Assembly (NCBI GenBank): GCA_003601785.1
Contig: PIYA01000019.1
Location: forward strand, 1 to 10,953
From: Candidatus Bathyarchaeota archaeon
GTDB lineage: Archaea > Thermoproteota > Bathyarchaeia > Bathyarchaeales > Bathycorpusculaceae
Direction of reading: 5' to 3'
DNA length: 10,953 nucleotides
Position numbers and translations under genes: made by a program. This document shows positions 5,677-10,953 of this stretch, one piece after another. The notes beneath the pieces were generated by a model. The model had not been told where the DNA came from, made no database searches, and worked only from the letters and a program-made list of their open reading frames with translations. The stretch's first letter is position 1. Every line of letters begins with the position of its first letter.

Positions 5677-5955
5677 TTACCTTTCACCCTTATTTGCGTG
5701 TTCCCAAATCTCCACAAGATTTTGTACGGCTCTAGCCCTTGGAGAAGACTGATTAAGTCTGTACAAACGAATTCGACCGTACGTTTTATGCTGAAGAACC
5801 CCTTCGTCTTCCAGAATTTTTAGGTGCATACTGGTGCTCTTGTAGTTTGCGTTGATTCTGCGGGCGATTTCGGAAACGTTAAGCTCACCTACTTGGATGA
5901 GAACCTTTATGATTCTTATTCTAAGCCTCGATGATAAGACATCCTCCAGTTTCAT
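5677..5955 (-). CDS. ArsR-like winged helix-turn-helix protein
   Basis: A 92-residue single winged-helix domain. Helices 1-2 (LSSRLRIRIIKVLIQVGE) precede a clear helix-turn-helix at residues 25-54 (LNVSEIARRI turn NANYKSTSMHLKILEDEGVL), then a basic wing (HKTYGRIRLYRLN, 56-68) and a C-terminal helix rich in Arg. The recognition helix 'STSMHLKILEDEGVL' is typical of ArsR/MarR-like archaeal regulators. No Cys pair is present, so metal sensing of the ArsR kind is unlikely. The ATG is 9 bases after the stop of the Orc1-like gene, with no convincing ribosome site, which suggests translational coupling. The position second in an operon headed by an Orc1/Cdc6-like ATPase could mean operon autoregulation or a shared DNA transaction; the sequence cannot separate these. 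Confidence 0.87.
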   Translation of the reverse strand: MKLEDVLSSRLRIRIIKVLIQVGELNVSEIARRINANYKSTSMHLKILEDEGVLQHKTYGRIRLYRLNQSSPRARAVQNLVEIWEHANKGER

Positions 5956-5964
5956 GGTAAAATT

Positions 5965-7152
5965 TCACACATCCTTCTCTAGGAGAGCTGTTAACTCTTT
6001 CTCTAATTCGTGAGCAGAGATTCTCGGCAGATAAATAATTGTTGACCTTCCACGTGAGCCTATGTTTTCTGAAACTTCAGTTTTTACAAAGCCTACGGCT
6101 GAAAGTGTTCGCAGATACTTCCAAAGTTGCGTGTGACTGCGGGGTTTAACGTTAAACTCTTCACATACAACCGCGTAGGCTTGTTCAGCCTCCGCCAAAG
6201 ATGCATAAGCTCTCTCGCTTTCTTTGAAAAATCTGGCGATGCCCAGCAAGAACAGCTTCTCATGGAGACTAAGATAAGCTGCTTCGCTTTTACGCATCAC
6301 CGCGTATATGCTTGACGCTGCCTTTCGAACACACTCAGGTGTAACAACGTTTAAATCGTCAGCATCCGCGTATTTTCCAGCTCTCCAGAGCAGTTCTATT
6401 CCAAAACGGGCGTTTCCACCCTCGGAAGAAGCTATGTCTGCGATTAAGCTCACCGTGTCTTCTGGAACGGTTAAGGGTTTAAAGGCTAGGGAGACACGGT
6501 CGCTGAGAATGTCTACAAGCTGTCTTTTAGAGTACTTCTCAAGATGGATTACGTTGGATTGTAAAGTACTCCTCGTGCTTGCATCCAACTTTTCTAGGAT
6601 TTTGAGGTTTCGCATAACGCATATCAGGGAAAGCCTTTGCGGTTTGTTCACTCTGGTTTCTTGTAAGCGGGTAAGCTTGTAAACAGCCTCTGTGCCTTCC
6701 CTTTCAATTAGGCTTTCAAATTCATCTAAAGTTAAAATCACATACGCATCTTGCTCATCGAGAACTTGTAGAAGGATTTGCAGTAGTTCCTCTGCTGAAT
6801 ACCCTCTCTTAGGAAAGCTCGGATGAAAAACCGAAACTGCATGATACAATATAAGGAACAGGCTTCCACGGTATTCGCGACAGTTGACGTGAACGTAATG
6901 AAGGTTTATCCCGCGTTTTTCCGCTTCACGGGTCGCATTCATCCCAAAACGTTGAGAAAGCACAGTCTTGCCAGAGCCAACGTCTCCAGCTATCACAATC
7001 CTTTGAGCCATCTTCCCTGGAGCATGCAGTATGAAGCTGAAAAACTCTGTTAACAAACGCAGCTCCCTATCTCTGTGGGGGAGCTTGTACGGAACGTAGT
7101 TTATGTCAAGCTTTGTTTCGTCTTTGAAAACGCTTTTGTACTGCGACATCAT
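5965..7152 (-). CDS. Orc1/Cdc6-family AAA+ ATPase, divergent paralogue
   Basis: A 395-residue protein with the Orc1/Cdc6 architecture. The N-terminal signature VPYKLPHRDRELRLL (20-34) precedes Walker A GDVGSGKT (56-63), an initiator-specific-like segment (PKRGYSAEELLQ, 114-125), Walker B ILTLDEFE (139-146), a sensor-1 region (VMRN, 179-182), sensor 2 GGNARFGIELL (245-255, R249) and a C-terminal winged helix (about 293-375). ATP binding looks intact, but several positions differ from standard initiators: DEFE instead of DEID/DEVD, MRN where ISND is usual, and LDASTRSTL where LDPRVKSSL is expected. It may be a replication initiator or a paralogue used as a regulator. It heads a seven-gene minus-strand cluster that includes moaCBA and diverges from the arginine decarboxylase gene. 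Two adjacent ATGs start the frame, directly beside a 17-base palindrome. Confidence 0.88.
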   Translation of the reverse strand: MMSQYKSVFKDETKLDINYVPYKLPHRDRELRLLTEFFSFILHAPGKMAQRIVIAGDVGSGKTVLSQRFGMNATREAEKRGINLHYVHVNCREYRGSLFLILYHAVSVFHPSFPKRGYSAEELLQILLQVLDEQDAYVILTLDEFESLIEREGTEAVYKLTRLQETRVNKPQRLSLICVMRNLKILEKLDASTRSTLQSNVIHLEKYSKRQLVDILSDRVSLAFKPLTVPEDTVSLIADIASSEGGNARFGIELLWRAGKYADADDLNVVTPECVRKAASSIYAVMRKSEAAYLSLHEKLFLLGIARFFKESERAYASLAEAEQAYAVVCEEFNVKPRSHTQLWKYLRTLSAVGFVKTEVSENIGSRGRSTIIYLPRISAHELEKELTALLEKDV

Positions 7153-7169
7153 TTTCTTCTCAGAAGAAA
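7153..7169. repeat. 17-base perfect palindrome abutting the Orc1-like start codon
   Basis: TTTCTTCT and AGAAGAAA are perfect 8-base arms around a single C. The palindrome ends at the base next to the ATG of the Orc1-like gene. Its minus-strand reading contains the only ribosome-site-like sequence (GAGAAG), too close for an ideal site. It could be an operator for the operon or, in RNA, a short hairpin covering the start. It lacks the G-rich tail of archaeal origin recognition boxes. Confidence 0.45.
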
Positions 7170-7210
7170 TTGTGTGTAAGCTCTGTTATCTTTTTCTCTT
7201 GGCAGTCAAG

Positions 7211-7219
7211 GTTTTAACA
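7211..7219 (+). promoter_or_regulatory. TATA-like element of the arginine decarboxylase gene (leaderless start)
   Basis: GTTTTAACA lies about 25 bases before the ATG at 7238, so transcription would start at or near the start codon; no ribosome site precedes that ATG. GTTTT-AAC-AAAAC (7211-7223) is also an inverted repeat. Read on the other strand (GTTAAAAC) it could serve the Orc1-like gene with a leader of about 35 bases, but that is weaker. Confidence 0.4.
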
Positions 7220-7237
7220 AAACACTAATAAACCGAT

Positions 7238-7801
7238 ATGTTAATTCTATACGGCGAGATGATTCCAAAACATTTCTTCCTAACAAAAGGTGTGGGCAAA
7301 CACAAAGAATACTTACAGTCTTTTGAGTTAGCCCTAAGAAGCGCGGGAATCCAACACTGTAACATAGTAAACGTTTCCAGCATAATACCGCCGGGCTGTA
7401 AGCTAATCCCCAAAGAAAAAGGTCTCAAAATGCTGAAGCCTGGAGAAATAATCTATGTCGTTCTTGCTAAGAACTCCACCAATGAGCCGCATAGGTTGAT
7501 TGCCGCTTCGATTGGCGTGGCTATTCCGTCTGGTAAGAACAACTATGGTTATCTTTCTGAGCACCATTCCTTTGGACAGACGGATGAGGTGGCTGGAGAT
7601 TACGCTGAGGATTTGGCAGCTACCATGCTTGCGACGACCATGGGGATTCAGTTTGACCCTGAAACAGCTTGGGATGAACGGAAACAGCTGTTTAAAACAA
7701 GCGGGTTAATCATAAAGACCACGAACATAACGCAGTCAGCGAAAGGAGATAAGAATGGTTTGTGGACAACTGTTGTTGCAGCGGCTGTTTTTCTACCTTA
7801 A
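7238..7801 (+). CDS. pdaD: Pyruvoyl-dependent arginine decarboxylase
   Basis: A 187-residue proenzyme that decarboxylates arginine to agmatine, the entry to polyamines in archaea and the precursor of agmatidine in tRNA-Ile. The self-cleavage site is clear: NVSSIIPPGC, where cleavage between S47 and S48 gives a beta chain and an alpha chain whose N-terminal pyruvoyl group comes from S48. Other family stretches are FFLTKGVGKHKEYLQSFELAL (13-33), the strand AASIGVAIP, and NNYGYLSEHHSFG, whose Glu matches the catalytic acid position. The final WTTVVAAAVFLP is the usual C-terminal strand. Family members often begin at the equivalent of residue 8 (MIPKHFF, ATG at 7259); I keep 7238 because the TATA spacing fits a leaderless message. 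It is a single-gene unit, followed by a T-run at 7820-7827. Confidence 0.94.
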   Translation: MLILYGEMIPKHFFLTKGVGKHKEYLQSFELALRSAGIQHCNIVNVSSIIPPGCKLIPKEKGLKMLKPGEIIYVVLAKNSTNEPHRLIAASIGVAIPSGKNNYGYLSEHHSFGQTDEVAGDYAEDLAATMLATTMGIQFDPETAWDERKQLFKTSGLIIKTTNITQSAKGDKNGLWTTVVAAAVFLP

Positions 7802-7819
7802 AACGATAAATGATGTGGG

Positions 7820-7827
7820 TTTTTGTT
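7820..7827 (+). terminator. T-run terminator after pdaD
   Basis: TTTTTGTT lies 19 bases past the pdaD stop and just before a new TATA element, separating pdaD from the sugar operon. Confidence 0.35.
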
Positions 7828-7832
7828 CAAAG

Positions 7833-7840
7833 TTTATCTT
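7833..7840 (+). promoter_or_regulatory. TATA box of the tpi-DUF89-debranching enzyme operon
   Basis: TTTATCTT with a preceding CAAAG BRE-like stretch. Initiation about 25 bases on would be near 7862, leaving a leader of about 24 bases that contains the GGTGA site. Confidence 0.4.
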
Positions 7841-7874
7841 CTAAAACGACAATAACAATAAGTCTAAGGCTATA

Positions 7875-7879
7875 GGTGA
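7875..7879 (+). promoter_or_regulatory. GGTGA ribosome binding site deciding the TTG start of tpi
   Basis: GGTGA lies 6 bases before the TTG at 7886. It makes this non-ATG start convincing; no ATG occurs near the beginning of the TPI domain. Confidence 0.6.
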
Positions 7880-7885
7880 AAAGTC

Positions 7886-8572
7886 TTGTTAGAAAAACTT
7901 CACACTCCGTTGATAATTGTGAATTTTAAAACGTATTTGGAGGCAACGGGGCGGAAAGCCGTTGAACTCGCTGAAAACGCTGAAAAAGTAAGCCTTGAAA
8001 CAAACGTTTCCATAGGCGTGGCTCCTCAATTCTCAGACCTATCAACAGTTGCGAAAAACGTGGATATTCCCGTCTTCGCTCAACACATAGACCCCGTTAA
8101 ACCAGGAAGCCACACCGGACATGTACTTGCAGAAGCCGTGAAAGAAGCTGGCGCCATCGGAACCATTATCAACCACTCTGAAAGGCAGCTTAAGCTTTCG
8201 GAGATAGATGAGATAATAAAGATAACCCGAGAGAAGGGGTTAGTGTCCGTCGTTTGTGCTAACAACCCTGCCATAAGCATGGCTGTCGCAACCTTAGAAC
8301 CTGACATCCTTGCGATTGAACCGCCTGAACTTATAGGCACTGGAATTCCTGTTTCTAAGGCGAAGCCTGAAGTGGTCACCGACACCGTTAAGCTCGTCAG
8401 AAAAGTCAATTCGAAAGTTACGATTTTGTGCGGTGCGGGCATAAGTCACGGAGAGGATGTTACGGCTGCTTTGAGGCTTGGAACTCAAGGTGTTTTGGTT
8501 GCAAGCGGTATAGTGAAAGCGAAAAATCAATATGCTGTTTTACGTGAATTTGCAGAAGCAACAAGAATTTAG
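7886..8572 (+). CDS. tpiA: Triosephosphate isomerase, archaeal type
   Basis: A 228-residue TIM-barrel enzyme that interconverts dihydroxyacetone phosphate and glyceraldehyde 3-phosphate. The length is the short archaeal form (bacterial and eukaryotic enzymes are about 250). Active-site residues are all present: N13 and K15 in VNFKTY, the electrophile H97 in INHSERQ, the base E145 in AIEPPELIGTG (with the following phosphate-gripping loop 6 as GTGIPVSKAKPE), and the phosphate loop CGAGISHGEDV (182-192). AQHIDPV and SHTGHV are archaeal signatures. It starts with TTG 6 bases after GGTGA. It leads a three-gene unit with the DUF89 gene (gap 11 bases) and the debranching enzyme, linking glycogen breakdown to central sugar metabolism. 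Confidence 0.97.
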   Translation: MLEKLHTPLIIVNFKTYLEATGRKAVELAENAEKVSLETNVSIGVAPQFSDLSTVAKNVDIPVFAQHIDPVKPGSHTGHVLAEAVKEAGAIGTIINHSERQLKLSEIDEIIKITREKGLVSVVCANNPAISMAVATLEPDILAIEPPELIGTGIPVSKAKPEVVTDTVKLVRKVNSKVTILCGAGISHGEDVTAALRLGTQGVLVASGIVKAKNQYAVLREFAEATRI

Positions 8573-8576
8573 GTGA
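8572..8576 (+). promoter_or_regulatory. GGTGA ribosome binding site deciding the TTG start of the DUF89 gene
   Basis: GGTGA begins on the last base of the tpi stop codon and lies 7 bases before the TTG at 8584. It supports the start that keeps the conserved N-terminal Cys pair. Confidence 0.6.
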
Positions 8577-8583
8577 AGTAACT

Positions 8584-9465
8584 TTGAAAGTTGAAGCTGA
8601 ATGTGCTGCATGCATAGTTAACAGAGCTGTGGCTGAAGCAATGGAAGCAACGACAAATCCAGCCCTACGCTTCAGAGTGATGGTTGAGCTTTTCAAGCTG
8701 CTCAGCAGAGAGTTTAAACCGACAGCTGTTCCAGCATACTTGGGAACGAAGAGAGACCGTTTGATAAAGAGGATAACTGGAAACGATAATCCGTACGGGA
8801 GAGAGAAGCGGAGAAGCAACGAGAAAGCCTTGAAACTTCTGCCTTACGCGAGAAAAATTGTTGAGGAAGGGTACACGCAGAGAGACAGGTTCAAAAGAGC
8901 ATGTCTGTGCGCCATAGTTGGAAACATAATAGAGTTTCACATTCCGGGACACAAGTTTACTTACGGCGGTCTCAGAAAACTCTTTAGAGACGCTGGGAAG
9001 GACATGGTTATAGACGACGTTAACAAGGTTTACGAATTGGCGAAGAAGGCACAAACGGTTCTTTATCTAACAGACAACGCTGGAGAAATAGTTTTTGACA
9101 CCTTGCTTGTTGAACAACTGAAAAACATGGGTGTAACCGTTATCGTCGGGGTCAAAGGTGGACCGGTTCTTAACGACGCAACACTTGAAGACGCAGAGGT
9201 TTCCGGGATGAGCAAAATCGCAGATAAAGTTATAACAACGGGAACAGACGCTGTTGGGTTGATGTTGAAGGAATTTTCAAAGGAATTCCTAGAAGTTTAC
9301 GATTCCGTGGATTTGGTTTTCGCTAAGGGCATGGGTTACGCTGAGACCTTAACAGAGTACAAACTGAAAAAGCCTCATGTTTTGCTTTTCAGAACAAAAT
9401 GCAACCCTGTGGCAAACTTTTTCGGGGTTCCAAGAGATAAAAACGTTGCAAAGCTGATGCCGTAA
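8584..9465 (+). CDS. DUF89/ARMT1-like protein, putative metal-dependent damage-control phosphatase
   Basis: A 293-residue member of the DUF89 family (PF01937). The N-terminal helical part has the archaeal subfamily Cys pair C7-x-x-C10 (ECAACIV) and a GNDNPYGREK stretch (66-75, compare the family 'DPY..K'). The Rossmann-like catalytic half has YLTDNAGEIVFD (161-172, D164/N165 as likely metal ligands), VKGGPVLNDAT (190-200, N197/D198), AKGMGYAET (247-255) and LLFRTKCNPVA (267-277). DUF89 proteins of plants, yeast and archaea are reported as metal-dependent phosphatases acting on harmful or over-accumulated sugar and cofactor phosphates, so with tpi and a debranching enzyme as neighbours a sugar-phosphate housekeeping role is a reasonable inference. 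TTG start, 7 bases after GGTGA. The debranching gene starts 1 base after its stop. Confidence 0.92.
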   Translation: MKVEAECAACIVNRAVAEAMEATTNPALRFRVMVELFKLLSREFKPTAVPAYLGTKRDRLIKRITGNDNPYGREKRRSNEKALKLLPYARKIVEEGYTQRDRFKRACLCAIVGNIIEFHIPGHKFTYGGLRKLFRDAGKDMVIDDVNKVYELAKKAQTVLYLTDNAGEIVFDTLLVEQLKNMGVTVIVGVKGGPVLNDATLEDAEVSGMSKIADKVITTGTDAVGLMLKEFSKEFLEVYDSVDLVFAKGMGYAETLTEYKLKKPHVLLFRTKCNPVANFFGVPRDKNVAKLMP

Positions 9466-9466
9466 A

Positions 9467-10953
9467 ATGAGATTGCCAACGATAACTCTCAAAGAGGAAA
9501 CCCTTTCAAACTTTGACGATGCCATTCAGAGAGAGTGGCTTGTAACAAACGGTTTGGGCGGTTACGCTTCATCCACGGTTTTAGGCATAAACACTAGGAA
9601 ATATCACGGTTTGCTTGTTGCCGCCTTTAATCCTCCGCTTAACCGCAAGGTTTGCTTGGAAAAACTGGATGAGGAGATACAGGTAGGCAACAACATTTAT
9701 CCGTTGGGTTCCAACGAGTTTCAAGAAGGAGTCTTTCCGAAAGGATACATTTTTCTCAAGGAATTTTCTGTCTCTCCGTTTCCAAGATACGTCTACGAGG
9801 TGGAAAATGTTCAGGTTCGAAAGGTAGTTTTCATGCCTTACGGGAAAAACGCTGTTGTGACTCTTTACAGTGTGCTGAACAAAAACGATTTCGACGTTAA
9901 AATCAGAGTTTTTCCATTAATAAACTGGAGAAACTTTCACTCAGTGACGGATAAATGGAAGGTATCATGGAGATTCGTTCAGAAAAAAACCGACAAAAAG
10001 GTGAGTTTCCGCCCTGAAACGCCTAAATCTACGCTTATGATGATGACAACTGGTGGACGTTATTTTGCTGAGGATGAGAGGTGGATTGAAAAAATCTACT
10101 ATCGCGTGGAAGCCATGCGTGGAGAGAGCTGCATAGACAATTATTATCAGTTGGGACGTTTTGAAACAAGCGTGAGAGCGAACAAAAGTGAAAGGTTTGC
10201 GATAAGTGTGGTTGCTGATGAAAGCGAGGAGAAAGCCAGAGAACTTTTGGCTGAAATGCCGCCTACAATGTATGATGCGGAAGCCTTGTATGAAAAGGAG
10301 GTTAAACGTCGAGAAAAACTGTTGACAAGATTTTATGGAAAAAACGGAAAGTTATCAGTGGAAGAATGGTTGAACTGGATTATCTTGGCAACGGACACGT
10401 TCATAGTTAAAACGTCGGACGGGCAAGGGTCCATGATTGCCGGCTACCACTGGTTTGGAGACTGGGGAAGAGACACTTTCATTTCCTTGCCTGGACTGAT
10501 GCTTGTGACTCGAAGGTTTGATGATGCAAGGAAGGTTTTCTTAAGGTTTAAGAGGCACTGCAAGGATGGGTTGATTCCCAACTTTCTTCCAGAAGAAGCT
10601 GGACAAGAGCCGGCTTACAACAGTGTTGACGCCACCTTGTGGTATGTGAATGCTGTTTGGCAGTTTCTGAAATACACTGGAGATTTCGGTTTTGTACGGG
10701 AACAGCTTTGGGAGAATTTAAAATCGGTTATTGAACATTACGTGAATGGGACAAGTTTTGGCATACGTTTGGATGAGGATGGCTTAGTTTCTCATGGTCC
10801 TCAACTCACTTGGATGGATACTGTTGGCACTCCTAGGGGTGGGAAGGCTGTTGAGGTTCAAGCATTATGGTATAACGCCTTAAGGGTTATGGAGTTTTTG
10901 GCGAACAGGTTTAGGGAAGAGGGAAAGGCTGAGGAATACGCTCGGATGGCTGG
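9467..10953 (+). CDS. Glycogen debranching enzyme, archaeal type (3' end outside window)
   Basis: The frame from ATG 9467 stays open to the right edge: 495 codons, perhaps 70-75% of a typical 650-700-residue enzyme. The N-terminal GDE_N domain (about 20-245) shows REWLVTNGLGGYASSTV and NTRKYHGLLVA (22-52). The C-terminal (alpha/alpha)6 amylo-alpha-1,6-glucosidase domain starts near 295 and shows GYHWFGDWGRDTFISLPGL (326-344), AYNSVDATLWYVNAVW (383-398), TWMDTVGTPRGGKAVEVQALWYNAL (448-472, the TWMD Asp being a likely catalytic acid). It hydrolyses alpha-1,6 branch glucose of glycogen; unlike TreX-type debranchers it is not a GH13 enzyme. No signal peptide, so it is cytoplasmic. The ATG lies 1 base after the DUF89 stop without a clear ribosome site, indicating translational coupling. 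Third gene of the tpi operon. Confidence 0.95.
   Translation, partial: MRLPTITLKEETLSNFDDAIQREWLVTNGLGGYASSTVLGINTRKYHGLLVAAFNPPLNRKVCLEKLDEEIQVGNNIYPLGSNEFQEGVFPKGYIFLKEFSVSPFPRYVYEVENVQVRKVVFMPYGKNAVVTLYSVLNKNDFDVKIRVFPLINWRNFHSVTDKWKVSWRFVQKKTDKKVSFRPETPKSTLMMMTTGGRYFAEDERWIEKIYYRVEAMRGESCIDNYYQLGRFETSVRANKSERFAISVVADESEEKARELLAEMPPTMYDAEALYEKEVKRREKLLTRFYGKNGKLSVEEWLNWIILATDTFIVKTSDGQGSMIAGYHWFGDWGRDTFISLPGLMLVTRRFDDARKVFLRFKRHCKDGLIPNFLPEEAGQEPAYNSVDATLWYVNAVWQFLKYTGDFGFVREQLWENLKSVIEHYVNGTSFGIRLDEDGLVSHGPQLTWMDTVGTPRGGKAVEVQALWYNALRVMEFLANRFREEGKAEEYARMA

Noticed and set aside
5957..5968. Near-palindrome GTAAAATTTCAC between the Orc1-like and winged-helix genes
   Set aside because: One arm pair mismatches and the element is very AT-rich, so chance is likely; it also overlaps the upstream stop codon.
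7153..7237. Replication origin beside the Orc1-like gene
   Set aside because: The gap is only 85 bases, has no long AT-rich unwinding region and no repeated origin-recognition-box-like elements with G-rich tails. The single palindrome is better read as a regulatory site.
7225..7428. Minus-strand frame opposite the start of pdaD
   Set aside because: It covers the conserved pdaD reading frame including its cleavage site, and its own product shows no recognisable features.
7802..7885. Possible box C/D small RNA (AATGATGT) in the pdaD-tpi gap
   Set aside because: The C box is imperfect and no CTGA D box follows; the stretch is explained by a terminator, a TATA box and a ribosome site.
8080..9054. 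Several minus-strand frames opposite tpi and the DUF89 gene
   Set aside because: They are antisense to well-conserved enzyme genes and have compositions typical of shadow frames (Ser-rich, no motifs).

Overview
The window reads as chromosomal DNA of an archaeon with moderate GC content. The case rests on an Orc1/Cdc6-type AAA+ protein, a pyruvoyl-dependent arginine decarboxylase, a short archaeal-type triosephosphate isomerase, an archaeal-type glycogen debranching enzyme, GGTGA-like ribosome binding sites, TATA-like promoter elements and T-run terminators. The overall flavour (a C-terminally anchored sequon-rich surface protein, single winged-helix regulators, an Eis-like acetyltransferase) suggests a Bathyarchaeia-like Thermoproteota lineage. 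That placement is an impression from the proteins, not a demonstrated assignment.

Layout. (1) 1-1043, plus strand: the 3' end of a large predicted cell-surface glycoprotein with one C-terminal membrane anchor, then a very small gene with its own TATA box. (2) 1076-2091: a winged-helix regulator (minus) and a YfcE/MJ0936-type metallophosphoesterase (plus), divergent around a roughly 185-base control region with several inverted repeats. (3) 7152 down to 2093, minus strand: seven tightly packed genes that look like one operon, in order an Orc1/Cdc6-like ATPase, an ArsR-like winged-helix protein, an unrecognised helical protein, moaC, moaB, moaA and a GNAT acetyltransferase. (4) 7238-10953, plus strand: a pyruvoyl arginine decarboxylase gene, then a second unit with tpi, a DUF89 protein and a glycogen debranching enzyme that runs off the right edge.

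How the genes fit together. MoaA and MoaC make cyclic pyranopterin monophosphate from GTP, and MoaB-type proteins act later by adenylylating molybdopterin, so moaCBA is a partial molybdenum/tungsten cofactor set; moaE, moaD and moeA are not in the window. The sugar unit joins glycogen breakdown (debranching enzyme) to lower glycolysis/gluconeogenesis (TPI), with a DUF89 protein that may clear unwanted sugar phosphates. The arginine decarboxylase makes agmatine for polyamines and possibly for agmatidine in tRNA.

No stretch longer than 300 bases lacks a gene. I saw no tRNA, rRNA, CRISPR array, insertion sequence or att site. The least explained part is the head of the minus-strand operon: a divergent Orc1/Cdc6-like protein, a winged-helix protein and a coiled-coil-like protein of unknown role placed directly ahead of cofactor genes, with a 17-base palindrome touching the first start codon.
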